64,000 bases of DNA from NCBI GenBank assembly GCA_030148705.1, contig JASBSY010000009.1, forward strand, positions 62,001-126,000, read 5' to 3'. The DNA comes from Pukyongia sp. (GTDB lineage Bacteria > Bacteroidota > Bacteroidia > Flavobacteriales > Flavobacteriaceae). The notes beneath the pieces are model-generated. The model searched no databases and was not told where the DNA came from. It was given only the letters and a program-made list of their open reading frames with translations. Of the stretch, positions 34,361 to 43,472 are shown piece after piece. Both the position numbers and the translations under genes were made by a program. Each line of letters opens with the position of its first letter. The first letter of the stretch is position 1.

Positions 34361-35755
34361 TCAGCCTCTTCCAACCATATCCTCGGGTTTCACCCATTGA
34401 TCGAATTCTTCTGCTGTTAAATAGCCCAGATTAACGGCTTCCTGTTTTAAAGTGGTACCGTTCTCATGCGCTTTATTGGCTATTTCTGCCGCTTTATAAT
34501 ATCCTATCTTGGTATTCAAAGCTGTAACAAGCATTAGCGAATTATTAAGCAGGGTTTTAATGGTTTCGTGATTTGGTTCGATTCCCTCTGCGCAATGATC
34601 GTTAAAAGATACACAGGCATCCCCGAGTAGCTGAGCCGATTGTAAAAAATTGGCCGCCATAACAGGTTTAAAGACGTTTAATTCGTAATGTCCTTGCATA
34701 CCCGCCACTGAAATGGCTACATCGTTACCCATTACCTGAGCGCAAACCATAGTCAGTGCCTCGCATTGGGTAGGGTTAACTTTGCCGGGCATAATGGAAG
34801 AGCCGGGCTCGTTTGCGGGGATAAGTAGTTCTCCAATACCGCTCCGCGGGCCGCTGGCCATCATCCTGATGTCGTTGGCAATTTTATTCAGTGAAACAGC
34901 CAGTTGTTTTAAGGCCCCGTGCGATTCTACAATGGCATCATGCGCGGCAAGTGCTTCAAATTTGTTCGGTGCTGTAATAAACGGCAGTTCGGTGAAATCT
35001 GCAATATATTCTGCTACCTTTTCGGAATAGCCCTCAGGCGTGTTAATCCCGGTTCCTACGGCTGTTCCTCCCAATGCCAATTCAGACAAATGCGGCAAAG
35101 TGTTTTTCAATGCTTTAAGTCCGTGCTCCAACTGGGAGGCATAACCGCCAAATTCTTGTCCGAGGGTTAGGGGAGTGGCATCCATAAGATGGGTCCGGCC
35201 AATCTTTACGATATCGCTAAAATCGTTAGATTTTTTCTTCAGGGTTGCATACAACTTTTCTACACCAGGAATGGTCACCTCTATCAGCTTCTTGTAAGCC
35301 GCAATGTGCATGCCCGTTGGGAAGGTGTCGTTGGAAGATTGTGATTTATTCACATCATCGTTGGGCTGCAGAGTCTTTTCGTCCTTGCCTATGGTCTTGC
35401 CGGCCAGTTGATGTGCGCGATTTGCGATTACTTCGTTCACATTCATATTGCTTTGAGTACCGCTACCGGTTTGCCAGATAACCAGGGGAAACTGATCGTC
35501 GTGGTTGCCGGCAAGAATCTCATCACAAACCGCTGCAATTAGGTCGCGTTTATTTTCAGAAAGAACACCCAGATCACAGTTGGTATAGGCTGCCGCCTTC
35601 TTTAAATATGCAAAACCATATACTATTTCCAGTGGCATTGAGGCCGGATTACCAATTTTAAAATTATTTCTGGAACGCTCTGTTTGCGCACCCCAAAGCT
35701 TGTCGGCAGGGACTCTAACCTCGCCCATCGTATCCTTTTCGATTCTGTATTCCAT
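34361..35755 (-). CDS. fumC: Class II fumarate hydratase
   Basis: A 464-residue iron-independent fumarase of the citric acid cycle. It shows the fumarase/aspartase signature [13 protein letters not shown], the regions [14 protein letters not shown] and [14 protein letters not shown], and [26 protein letters not shown]. The length is standard for the homotetrameric class II enzyme. It has a strong promoter upstream (35775-35805) and is a single-gene unit. Confidence 0.97.
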   Translation of the reverse strand: MEYRIEKDTMGEVRVPADKLWGAQTERSRNNFKIGNPASMPLEIVYGFAYLKKAAAYTNCDLGVLSENKRDLIAAVCDEILAGNHDDQFPLVIWQTGSGTQSNMNVNEVIANRAHQLAGKTIGKDEKTLQPNDDVNKSQSSNDTFPTGMHIAAYKKLIEVTIPGVEKLYATLKKKSNDFSDIVKIGRTHLMDATPLTLGQEFGGYASQLEHGLKALKNTLPHLSELALGGTAVGTGINTPEGYSEKVAEYIADFTELPFITAPNKFEALAAHDAIVESHGALKQLAVSLNKIANDIRMMASGPRSGIGELLIPANEPGSSIMPGKVNPTQCEALTMVCAQVMGNDVAISVAGMQGHYELNVFKPVMAANFLQSAQLLGDACVSFNDHCAEGIEPNHETIKTLLNNSLMLVTALNTKIGYYKAAEIANKAHENGTTLKQEAVNLGYLTAEEFDQWVKPEDMVGRG

Positions 35756-35774
35756 AATGTGAATTATTACACAT

Positions 35775-35805
35775 CAAAAGTACGAAATCAGCCTTTTTCC
35801 CTCAA
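35775..35805 (-). promoter_or_regulatory. Promoter of fumC
   Basis: On the minus strand TTG, 20 bases, TACTTTTG: full match to the Bacteroidota consensus. The ATG is 20 bases past the -7 element. Confidence 0.7.
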
Positions 35806-35872
35806 GGGAATGCCTGTTTATTTACTGTGAATAAATTGCCCTGATTTCCTATAAATTGTAAAAAAATCATTT

Positions 35873-35880
35873 TATCTTTG
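35873..35880 (+). promoter_or_regulatory. -7 promoter element of the 56-residue membrane protein gene
   Basis: Exact TATCTTTG, 21 bases before ATG 35902. Its position supports that start over a TTG at 35878, which overlaps the element. Confidence 0.4.
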
Positions 35881-35901
35881 TGCCAACAAAACACGCATAT
35901 T

Positions 35902-36072
35902 ATGTTCGATTTTGATCAATACCTCGGGTTTTTAGCATTTCTTACCATCCTAACTATTGGGTTCTGGCTAATGATCTTTCTTATCTCCTTTATCCCTTAC
36001 TGGATTGGAGGAGCCTTACTTGAGAATTGGAAGCTGAAGCGTGAAGCGAAAAAAAGGGTGCAGGAAGAATAA
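35902..36072 (+). CDS. Small membrane protein, 56 residues
   Basis: A short protein with one long or two short hydrophobic helices (LGFLAFLTILTIGFWLMIFLI and SFIPYWIGGALLE) and a basic cytoplasmic tail (KLKREAKKRVQEE). It has a promoter-like element just upstream and a perfect terminator 28 bases after the stop, so it is probably a real monocistronic gene. No family recognised. The divergent fumC is likely unrelated. Confidence 0.65.
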   Translation: MFDFDQYLGFLAFLTILTIGFWLMIFLISFIPYWIGGALLENWKLKREAKKRVQEE

Positions 36073-36100
36073 AATCGTCCAAATAAGAATATTATAAAGC

Positions 36101-36130
36101 AAAGGATTCGAAATTTCGAATCCTTTTTTT
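36101..36130 (+). terminator. Terminator of the small membrane protein gene
   Basis: AAAGGATTCGAAATTTCGAATCCTTT is fully self-complementary and followed by T-rich sequence. Confidence 0.85.
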
Positions 36131-36312
36131 ATTCTAAATGAAGTTCAAAACATTTTACACAAAATTCTTATTGATTTTTATAATACTGAACACCAGCATA
36201 TTAAGTTTTTTCTTACAAAAATGTATTTAATTATCCAAGTGTGGATTTAATAATTATCCTCTTATTTTTAAGTAGTTTTTCAATTACTAACTAATTAAAA
36301 AAGATTAAAATT

Positions 36313-37119
36313 ATGACAAAAACAAAGTTGCTGTCAATGATGCTCTTGTGCATATTGACGGCTTTTTTCGTATCCTGTGATGAAGAAGAAGAAGAAACCC
36401 CGGAAGAGACCGTAGTGGTTAACGAGGATTCAATTATTCCGTCTTCAGATTCCGGTCGGCCAAACACTTATTTGGGCTGTATTGAAATCGGTAGTCGTAT
36501 TACTTCTATTGAAGTCTGGGATCACGGACAAATTGACGGTGATATCGTAACCATTAAAGCCAATGGTAATGTACTTATCGATGAGCAGGTTTTAGATGGT
36601 CCGTCTAACCCTATTTACGTTGAATACGATTTCGGATTTAACGGCTTTAACTATGTAAACCTCTTTGCTCATAACCTTGGTGACATTGCACCAAACACCT
36701 GTACCATTGCAATTAACGGGGTGGAGTTTGTTCTCGAAGCCAATCTTGAAGCCAATGGGGCTATAGATGTTGTGGTACTGGGATATGGTGTAGACTGTAG
36801 CGATTCAACTGCCGGCTCAGGCGGCGGTGGAGGCGGAGGCGGAGGCCAGGGCACCACAGATACCGGAGATGTTAAGTTCTGGATAGCCCAGGATTTCGGA
36901 TGTGGCCCAATCACCGTTAACGTTCCCGGCGTAGGTTCTACAACTATTACAGGCTTTTTCGATTCCGGGGCACCGGACTGTACGAATACAGCCGCAGGTG
37001 GCAACTTCGATGACCTGGATGAAGGAACGTATTCCTATTCGGCAAGTTGCGATAATATTAGCTGGAGTGGGGATTTTACCATTACGGCCAATTCTTGTCT
37101 TCGATTCCAATTACAATAA
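36313..37119 (+). CDS. Acidic-headed lipoprotein with poly-glycine linker
   Basis: A 268-residue lipoprotein: lipobox FFVSC with Cys22 followed at once by DEEEEE. An acidic run right after the lipidated Cys resembles the surface-export signal described for Bacteroidota lipoproteins, so it may be on the cell surface. Two domains are joined by a linker of nearly continuous glycine (about residues 169-178, nt 36817-36848). The C-terminal domain contains several Cys (FGCGP, APDCT, SCDN, NSCL) and Gly/Thr-rich beta strands. No family recognised. A terminator follows. Confidence 0.7.
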   Translation: MTKTKLLSMMLLCILTAFFVSCDEEEEETPEETVVVNEDSIIPSSDSGRPNTYLGCIEIGSRITSIEVWDHGQIDGDIVTIKANGNVLIDEQVLDGPSNPIYVEYDFGFNGFNYVNLFAHNLGDIAPNTCTIAINGVEFVLEANLEANGAIDVVVLGYGVDCSDSTAGSGGGGGGGGGQGTTDTGDVKFWIAQDFGCGPITVNVPGVGSTTITGFFDSGAPDCTNTAAGGNFDDLDEGTYSYSASCDNISWSGDFTITANSCLRFQLQ

Positions 37120-37137
37120 GTATATTTCTTATAAAGT

Positions 37138-37168
37138 AAAAAAGGAAGCCATCGGCTTCCTTTTTTGT
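37138..37168 (+). terminator. Terminator shared by the lipoprotein and receptor genes
   Basis: AAAAAAGGAAGCC-ATC-GGCTTCCTTTTTT, symmetric, so it can end both convergent genes (stops at 37119 and 37185). Confidence 0.85.
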
Positions 37169-37184
37169 TATCATATTGTTAGTA

Positions 37185-39662
37185 TTAGCCTTCGAAGCCT
37201 TCATCTTCAAAATTCTCTTCCCGTGTACGCTGCTGTCGCTGTTTCTTCTGGTTGAAGCGATAGGTGAACGACAGTGTGAACTGACGCTCGCGCCATTGAA
37301 ATTCACTTTCGCTAATAAAACTGTCTGTAGTGGTTAAGGACCGCCTCTTTCTTGAATTAAAGAGGTCGCTCACATTAAACCCAATGGTTCCGTTGTCACC
37401 AAAAACATCTTTACTCAAAGCCAAATTCACACTTAGAAGTCCTTCGTTTTCTGTTTGGGCGTTGTTCGAAGGCCCGCGGTAGAACATATTGGTTTGCCAA
37501 TCGATCTTATAGGGCAGACTCACTTTGGTACTTCCGCGTGCAAACCAACTGGTGTTCTTACTGCCGTAATCTACCCCGTTGAAATCGCCTTCAGTTTCAA
37601 ATCGGAAGAAATTAAAACTTCCGTTGAAACGCAGCCAGTCAAGCGGGTTGTAAAGTATGGCTGCTTCGAAGCCGATGCGTTCATTGGTTGCAAGATTGAT
37701 GGGAATAGACCTAATGATAGGAATGCCATTGGGCGTCTGCTGCCCGGTTTCTTCCTGAATACGCTCGAAGGCATCTGTTTCATATTGATAATACACCGAA
37801 GAAGTAAGTGTAAGTTTTTGCCCGAATTTTCTAAGATAACCCAAATCGAATGCACTGGCGTAGGAGGGATCCAAATCCGGATTTCCCTGAAATACGTTGG
37901 CCTCACTGGAACGGGAAGGAAAGGGGTTGACAAACCAGCTTCTCGGTCTGTTGATTCTTCTGTTATACCCCAGGGAAATGTTTTCAGCCTCCGAAAGTTC
38001 ATAAACCAGGTTCACCGTTGGAAACAGGCCAATATAGTCTTTGTCGAAATTAAAATTGAAATCCCCTGTGGAAGTTACATCTTCACCCGTAACTGCACCT
38101 TTTAAAGTGGTTGCTTCCATTCGTACCCCAAGCAGGAAAGAGAATTTGCCTAATTTATTTCCGTATTGAGAGTAAAGTGCGTGTACGTTCTGAGTGAAGT
38201 CGAATACATTCGAGAGGCTGTCGTTTCTCACAAACCCACCTCCAACAGTTAGTTCCTCACGCAACAGGTAATCGGTGATCGTATTTTCAAAATCACCCCG
38301 GTACCCGGCTTCAAATTGAGCATGTTCACCAATGGGTAAGACATAGTCCACCTGAAAGAGATATTCGGTTTCATCTTCTTTCTGAACGATCTGTTCGGCG
38401 GGTAAGACTTCTCGCATAGGGAAGGTATTGGTTTCCTCTATCAGTGATTCTTCGGTTTCTTCTCCGGTTTCCCATTGGAACTGCGCTTCCAGCTTATGGC
38501 CATCGGTATTGAAGTTGTTTACATAATTCAGGGAGAATTGAAAATTGGTATCGTCTTCCAATTCATTTTCAATTCTGGTCCTGCTTTCTGCCAACATATT
38601 ACTACTGTTGAATTCATCTGTAATGTTGGTGGTAAGGTCATCCCCATCACTAATTCTGAAGAATCCGGCTGCGGTAATGGATGAAGTCTCGGTTAAGAAA
38701 TATTCGAAACCAAGGTTGGTGTTAAATCCCTTCTGCTGCCGGTCGTAGTCACGTTCTTCAATAACCAGCGGGTTATCTACATTATTGCTGAAATAGGTAT
38801 TCTTAAAAAATGCATTTCCGGGTGATTCCCTGTAGTCGAACCCTGTAGTATTGAAGATGTTAAACTTATCGGTTCTTAGGTTTACGTTGCCGGTAACCCC
38901 ACTTCCTGTAGGATATCTCAAGTTTGTTTGAACAGAACCATTAAGACCCAATGTCTTCTCTTTTCTTAGAATGATATTAAGGATCCCGGCGGTTCCTTCG
39001 GCATCATACCTGGCAGAAGGCGATGTGATAACTTCAACTCGTTCGATACTTTCTGCCGGTAATTGTCGTAAGGCATCAGTTGAACCAAAACCGGCAATGG
39101 CCGATGGTTTGCCGTTGATAAGAATTCGAACATTCTCATTTCCTCTCAGGGAAATAGCACCGTCAACGTCTACTGTAACTGAAGGGATATTATCCAGGGC
39201 ATCACTCACCGTGGCACCACTGGTGGTGAGGTCTTTACCAATATTATAGATTTTTTTATCCAGACGGATCTGTACCTCGGTTGTTTCGGCTCGAACAATT
39301 ACTTCATCCAAAGTTTCCGAATCGATCTCCAGGTACACATCCGGCATGGTGATATTGCTATCTACTACCGTATTTTTAAGTTGCTTGGTCTGAAAAGATA
39401 TAAAATCGTATTGCACTGTATATACTCCTTCTGGAACCACAATCTCGTATTGTCCCTCAAGATCCGTAATACCTCCGGAAACGATTTTACCCTGGGAGTC
39501 TAAAAATGAAACCGAGGCGTATTCCAAAGGCAAATTGGTACCCATTTCCAGTACCTTTCCACTAACTTTATAATCTCTTTCTACTGATGTGACGGGGCTT
39601 GACGGTTGACCGAACACAAGATTGGATGCAAAAATAAAACTTATAACAAAAATATTTTTCAT
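37185..39662 (-). CDS. TonB-type outer membrane receptor (beta-barrel family)
   Basis: An 825-residue outer membrane protein with a signal peptide ending NLVFGQ. Residues 30-110 are a CarboxypepD_reg-like domain (VSGKVLEMGTNLPLEYASVSFLDSQG). A TonB plug follows (DALDNIPSVTVDVDGAISLRGNENVRILINGKPSAI). The rest is a large barrel of the OMP_b-brl_3 type ending with aromatic strands (FNVSDLFNSR and RERQFTLSFTYRF). No SusD partner or TonB box is evident, so the substrate may be a metal chelate, peptide or other small ligand. The tail after the barrel is rich in Gln, Arg and Glu. Single gene. Confidence 0.9.
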   Translation of the reverse strand: MKNIFVISFIFASNLVFGQPSSPVTSVERDYKVSGKVLEMGTNLPLEYASVSFLDSQGKIVSGGITDLEGQYEIVVPEGVYTVQYDFISFQTKQLKNTVVDSNITMPDVYLEIDSETLDEVIVRAETTEVQIRLDKKIYNIGKDLTTSGATVSDALDNIPSVTVDVDGAISLRGNENVRILINGKPSAIAGFGSTDALRQLPAESIERVEVITSPSARYDAEGTAGILNIILRKEKTLGLNGSVQTNLRYPTGSGVTGNVNLRTDKFNIFNTTGFDYRESPGNAFFKNTYFSNNVDNPLVIEERDYDRQQKGFNTNLGFEYFLTETSSITAAGFFRISDGDDLTTNITDEFNSSNMLAESRTRIENELEDDTNFQFSLNYVNNFNTDGHKLEAQFQWETGEETEESLIEETNTFPMREVLPAEQIVQKEDETEYLFQVDYVLPIGEHAQFEAGYRGDFENTITDYLLREELTVGGGFVRNDSLSNVFDFTQNVHALYSQYGNKLGKFSFLLGVRMEATTLKGAVTGEDVTSTGDFNFNFDKDYIGLFPTVNLVYELSEAENISLGYNRRINRPRSWFVNPFPSRSSEANVFQGNPDLDPSYASAFDLGYLRKFGQKLTLTSSVYYQYETDAFERIQEETGQQTPNGIPIIRSIPINLATNERIGFEAAILYNPLDWLRFNGSFNFFRFETEGDFNGVDYGSKNTSWFARGSTKVSLPYKIDWQTNMFYRGPSNNAQTENEGLLSVNLALSKDVFGDNGTIGFNVSDLFNSRKRRSLTTTDSFISESEFQWRERQFTLSFTYRFNQKKQRQQRTREENFEDEGFEG

Positions 39663-39733
39663 AGATATTCCTTATCGGAATACGAAAATAAAACCATCCG
39701 TTAAATGGTCTTGCCAAGTTTTTGTTAAATATC

Positions 39734-40075
39734 TCAAATAAAAGTTAAAACCCGTTCAGTAGGTCGGGCGACGATGGCTTTATTTCCTTTAACCACTATC
39801 GGCCTTTCAATTAATTTAGGATGTTCGATCATTGCAGCAATGATCTGTTTGTCTGATAGTTCCCTGCCTTTGTATTTCTCTTTCCATATCGGCTCATTCT
39901 TTCGCAGCAGTTCTTTAGGGCGCATTTCAAGCTTGTCCAGTAATTCACTTAATTGATCTGCGTTTAAAGGGCTGTCCAAATACTTGATGATTTCAAGCGG
40001 CTCTTCCCCCGATTCAAGGATATTTAGTACTTCGCGTGATTTGCTGCACCTGGGATTGTGATAGATCTTAATCAT
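39734..40075 (-). CDS. arsC: Glutaredoxin-linked arsenate reductase (ArsC family)
   Basis: A 113-residue thioredoxin-fold protein. The active Cys10 lies in YHNPRCSKSRE, and the later parts match ArsC: ILESGEEPLEIIKYLDSP, LLRKNEPIWKEKY and HPKLIERPIVVKGNKAIVARP. It would reduce arsenate to arsenite for export by Acr3. The acr3 gene is some 34 kb away (4383), so the arsenic pathway is split. The ArsC fold also occurs in Spx/YffB-type proteins; the HNPRCSKSR motif favours ArsC. It overlaps yceI by 4 bases and belongs to that operon. Confidence 0.9.
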   Translation of the reverse strand: MIKIYHNPRCSKSREVLNILESGEEPLEIIKYLDSPLNADQLSELLDKLEMRPKELLRKNEPIWKEKYKGRELSDKQIIAAMIEHPKLIERPIVVKGNKAIVARPTERVLTFI

Positions 40076-40683
40076 TGTTCTTTTCTTTTTTTAGTCCAAA
40101 AATCAATTTCAACATTAATTGTATCGGCAAGGAAATTGTCGATTGCCGAATGTTCAAAGTCGGCTCCCACGCCATAATCAATTCGATCGATCGACAGCCT
40201 TGAGGAGAGCCCGATGGTATTTTCCCCGTCCACACCTGTTATTATAAACGGCACTTTAATATTTTTACTTTGCCCGTGCATGGAAAAGGTCCCATATGCT
40301 ATAAACCCTTCCGCTGTGGTCTCGATCCGTTCACTTACAAAGGTAATCTCCGGGTAATTTTCAACATCGAAAAAATCGGCCGAACGCAAATGCTCATCCC
40401 TGCCGTCAATCCCGGTATCTATACTGTTCACAGCTATATTTGCCCGGATACGGGATTTAGTCCAGTCGTTATCTATTAGGTCGATATCGATTATATAGGC
40501 ATTAAACTTACCTGTCACTTTGGTGAGCCCACCGGCTATTGGTACCGAGAACAGTAAGGTAGAGTGGTTGGTTTCGGCAGTGAGCTTTTTCTCAACCGGG
40601 GGATGGTGGGAAAAGCCATTCGCGCTAAGCAAAATGATCAGGACGGCTATCAGGGTCTTCAGGAACGATTTCAATACTTTCAT
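40072..40683 (-). CDS. YceI family periplasmic protein
   Basis: A 203-residue secreted lipocalin-like protein. After a signal peptide (cleavage near NGFS) it shows the YceI pattern: STLLFSVPIAGGLTKVTGKF, the ANIAVNSIDTGIDGRDEHLRSADFFDVENYPEITF stretch, and GTFSMHGQSKNIKVPF. YceI proteins bind isoprenoid or polyisoprenoid lipids in the periplasm. Middle gene of a three-gene overlap: 160-residue protein, yceI, arsC. Confidence 0.92.
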   Translation of the reverse strand: MKVLKSFLKTLIAVLIILLSANGFSHHPPVEKKLTAETNHSTLLFSVPIAGGLTKVTGKFNAYIIDIDLIDNDWTKSRIRANIAVNSIDTGIDGRDEHLRSADFFDVENYPEITFVSERIETTAEGFIAYGTFSMHGQSKNIKVPFIITGVDGENTIGLSSRLSIDRIDYGVGADFEHSAIDNFLADTINVEIDFWTKKRKEQ

Positions 40684-41162
40684 AACTTGTCTTTTAAAGA
40701 ATTCAGTTCTATGGAATAATCGTGTTGCAGGTCATCGTGTAATCCGGCAATTTTAGTTTGAATTAGTTGTATTTGCCGTTGCAGAAGGTTACGCATGCTC
40801 AGATTCTTTTTTAGTGAAGGTCTGAAACTGATAAATCGTTCGCAAAAGTATAAAAGCAACTCAACCTCGGTCTCTTTTACATTCGAATAACGTATGTATT
40901 TTTTGGTCTCCCGCAGTATCCTTCGTACACTCTTTTTGATATAATAAATGCTCGACTTATTGATCTCGTCGAATTTACCATCCATATCTTCTTTTACCTG
41001 CGCGACATAATATGCTTCATTTTCCGAATCGAACAAAAGGTAGGTAAGTAGCTCCTTATTTTCCTTTTTGAAGCGCGCCAACCTTAGGCAAAGGCTTTCC
41101 AACTCCTCATTGGACCTGTACTTTAATTCCTTTCTCAATTGGGCTACGGAGGCGGCTTTCAT
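40680..41162 (-). CDS. Helical protein of unknown function, 160 residues
   Basis: A mostly alpha-helical basic protein without signal or membrane segment. Notable stretches are RNELESLCLRLARFKKENKELLTYLLFDSENEAYYVAQ and ILRETKKYIRYSNVKETEVELLLYFCERF. No family recognised, but homologues occur in flavobacteria. It overlaps yceI by 4 bases and lies 13 bases from the HAD gene, so it is in one transcription unit with them. Confidence 0.7.
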   Translation of the reverse strand: MKAASVAQLRKELKYRSNEELESLCLRLARFKKENKELLTYLLFDSENEAYYVAQVKEDMDGKFDEINKSSIYYIKKSVRRILRETKKYIRYSNVKETEVELLLYFCERFISFRPSLKKNLSMRNLLQRQIQLIQTKIAGLHDDLQHDYSIELNSLKDKL

Positions 41163-41175
41163 AATTCTTAATTTA

Positions 41176-41799
41176 CTAATTAAATTTTACTCCCAACTTA
41201 GTGAGCGATTCTTTCAAGGCCGCGGCCGACCTAAAATGAATTCCGTGTAAACCTGCTTTTTGAGCTCCTTTCACGTTCTCAAGACTGTCATCTATAAATA
41301 CGGCTTCCGCAGGATTCACTTCATATCTTGAGAGTAATAGCTCGTAAATTTCAATGAATGGTTTTCTCATCCCTTCATCGCCACTTACCACAATGCCTTC
41401 AAACCACTGCAGCCATTCGAATTTTTGGCGTGCAATATGGAATGTTTCTCCGCTCCAGTTGGTTAAAGCCAGCACCCTGTAATCGGGATCATTCACTAGT
41501 TTTTCAAGTATCTGAAGAGTATCAGTATGTGTATAACCGAGCATTTCTTCCCATCGGCCATAGTACATTCTTATTAGATCTTCATACTCGGGAAACATAC
41601 TAACCCTGTCTTCGGTCGCCTTGGAAAGCGGATAGCCGGCATCCTGGTTGGCATTCCACTCCCAGGCACAAACCGTATTCAAAAACCAGTTCATTTTCTC
41701 CCGATCACCCCTAAATTCCTTTAAAAAGACATATTCCGGATTCCAGTCTACCAGAACGCCTCCCAGGTCGAATATGATCGTATTTATCCGATTCTCCAT
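41176..41799 (-). CDS. HAD-superfamily hydrolase (class IA)
   Basis: A 207-residue HAD phosphatase. Motif I is IIFDLGGVLVDWNP (Asp11), motif II is LALTNWSGE, and motif IV is AVFIDDSLENVKGAQKAGLHGIHF. It resembles sugar-phosphate or haloacid-type phosphatases; the substrate is not known. It is one base after the cupin gene stop, likely co-transcribed with it. Confidence 0.9.
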   Translation of the reverse strand: MENRINTIIFDLGGVLVDWNPEYVFLKEFRGDREKMNWFLNTVCAWEWNANQDAGYPLSKATEDRVSMFPEYEDLIRMYYGRWEEMLGYTHTDTLQILEKLVNDPDYRVLALTNWSGETFHIARQKFEWLQWFEGIVVSGDEGMRKPFIEIYELLLSRYEVNPAEAVFIDDSLENVKGAQKAGLHGIHFRSAAALKESLTKLGVKFN

Positions 41800-41800
41800 C

Positions 41801-42304
41801 TTATTCCCGGGTTAATTTTGTAATGATTTCCGAATGCTGCGGAAACTCACTGCATAACTGATTACGCGACGCCATGGTAAAATCATCGAAATCGAAACCG
41901 GGAGATACCGTACAGCCCAGCAAGGAATAGCCGTCTTCCGAATCAACTTCGGAAGCAAACCAGGTACCTCCGGGGACGTTATACTGCGGATGTTCTCCAT
42001 TCTTAATATCAGATCCTATACGAACTTCTTTATAAGTTCCTTCAGCTGTTATCATATGCAACCTCATAGCCGAACCCTTGTAAAAATGCCACATCTCGTC
42101 CTGGTGAATCCGGTGAAAGGCGGAGAACGATTCGGATGTGATCAGGAAATAGATTGCCGTCATATAATTCCGGTCTCCCGAATATACTGAACCCAGGAGC
42201 TTTTGCGGAATTGTTCCTTCACTCCTGAAGGTTTCTCGGTAATAACCGCCTTCAGGGTGGGGTTGTAAGTTTAAACTCGATATGATTGCGTCGATTTCAT
42301 TCAT
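41801..42304 (-). CDS. Cupin, DUF985 family
   Basis: A 167-residue beta-barrel protein. Conserved: LNLQPHPEGGYYRETFRSEGTIP, SAIYFLITSESFSAFHRIHQDEMWHFYKGSAMRLHMI-like core (here TAIYFLITSESFSAFHR) and VPGGTWFASEV. Metal or small-molecule binding is likely, but no function is known. ATG 42304 lies 7 bases after the preceding gene; a longer frame to 42349 would overlap it and lacks family similarity. Confidence 0.88.
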   Translation of the reverse strand: MNEIDAIISSLNLQPHPEGGYYRETFRSEGTIPQKLLGSVYSGDRNYMTAIYFLITSESFSAFHRIHQDEMWHFYKGSAMRLHMITAEGTYKEVRIGSDIKNGEHPQYNVPGGTWFASEVDSEDGYSLLGCTVSPGFDFDDFTMASRNQLCSEFPQHSEIITKLTRE

Positions 42305-42311
42305 TCCGCCA

Positions 42312-43391
42312 TTAATTTGGAAATAGTGACCTGTCCAGGCCCGGGACAATTCTCAGCGCATTCTTATAATACACTTTTTTCAGGACCTCATCCGGTAGGT
42401 CCATGCCGTACATAGCCCAGAAAGCGTGGTACTTTTTGTGATAGGGGAAATATTCGTCATCCGATTCCAGTACCCGGAAATAGGTTGGGAATTCTTCCGG
42501 TTTCCAACTGTCTTTACCGAATAGTATCCTGTCCTGGTATTTAAGAAAAAACTTTTGGGCCGTTCTCGGTTGCCGCCCCAATTCGGCTATGATGGCTCCT
42601 ATCCCCACGTACATATTTGGCATCTCGTCGAGCAGTTCACCCAGCCTTCCCAGATCGTTTGCAAACCAGCCCATATGGGCGTTGATAAAAATTGTATTTG
42701 GATATTTCTTAAAGAGGTTGTGTTGTTCTTCTATAAGTTGCTCCCAGGGTACGGGATCGGTTGCGCCTCGCTTTCGGCGAGGCCTTAGTTTAAGCTCAAG
42801 CCAGCGTTCATTATTCGCGTCGAACTCGTCCCAGAACGGCTTAGGGTCGGCCGTATGTATTAGCACCGGAATACCCAGTTCACTGCATTTTGCCCAGACC
42901 GGATCCAATCTGGGGTCATCCACCGCAATTCGGTTTCCTGTCACATCCCTATTCCTCAACCCCAGGCTTTTATAAACCTTCAGGCCTCGAGCCCCGTTTT
43001 TTACGTCTTTCTCCAATTGAGCCGTTGCCTGCTGTGCCCAACCGGCCTTTCCCACTCCCTCGAAATCAACGTTGGCAAATACAACAAATCGATTGGGGAA
43101 GTTGGTCTCTATATTCTGAACAGATTGCTGAAGTTCTGCTCCGGACCGGCCACTGAGGTTTACCATAATAGCCATATTCAGGGTATCCATGGCAGCCACC
43201 ACGGGGGCCAGGTCCTGGGTTGGCATGGAATATTGGTGCCCGTGCACATCGATAAACGGAAATTTGGCCGCTTGAATCGGTTCTCCTTCAACCACAAGGG
43301 TGGAAACGGGATTGTATTCTTCGAAAGTAAGGTCCTGAGCAAAGGAAATATGACTAATAGCAAGTATTAGCACAAGAGTGGCGATTCTCAT
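42312..43391 (-). CDS. Exported amidohydrolase (Amidohydro_2 type)
   Basis: A 359-residue secreted enzyme with a signal peptide ending ISFAQ. Metal ligands: FIDVHGHQY (HxH), PVLIHTAD (His), INAHMGW (His) and FGKDSW (Asp). The segment between the second and third ligand is long and basic (KLRPRRKRG). Third member of this superfamily in the window besides 295 and 6333, but more distant from those. Substrate unknown. First gene of the minus-strand set with cupin, HAD and the YceI group. Confidence 0.83.
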   Translation of the reverse strand: MRIATLVLILAISHISFAQDLTFEEYNPVSTLVVEGEPIQAAKFPFIDVHGHQYSMPTQDLAPVVAAMDTLNMAIMVNLSGRSGAELQQSVQNIETNFPNRFVVFANVDFEGVGKAGWAQQATAQLEKDVKNGARGLKVYKSLGLRNRDVTGNRIAVDDPRLDPVWAKCSELGIPVLIHTADPKPFWDEFDANNERWLELKLRPRRKRGATDPVPWEQLIEEQHNLFKKYPNTIFINAHMGWFANDLGRLGELLDEMPNMYVGIGAIIAELGRQPRTAQKFFLKYQDRILFGKDSWKPEEFPTYFRVLESDDEYFPYHKKYHAFWAMYGMDLPDEVLKKVYYKNALRIVPGLDRSLFPN

Positions 43392-43472
43392 AGGTTGAAT
43401 TTAGTAGAAGTTAAAAATAGGATGTACCCTCCTTTCAGAAAAAAAATTAAGAATGCTTTAACGAAATTTCAG

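Noticed and set aside
36817-36848. GGC/GGA/GGT repeat as a possible regulatory or slippage tract
   Set aside because: It is in frame, uses mixed glycine codons and joins two domains, so it is a coding linker.
37455-38105. Plus-strand open frame of 216 codons opposite the receptor barrel
   Set aside because: Antisense to the barrel strands; no signal, no domain, no start context.
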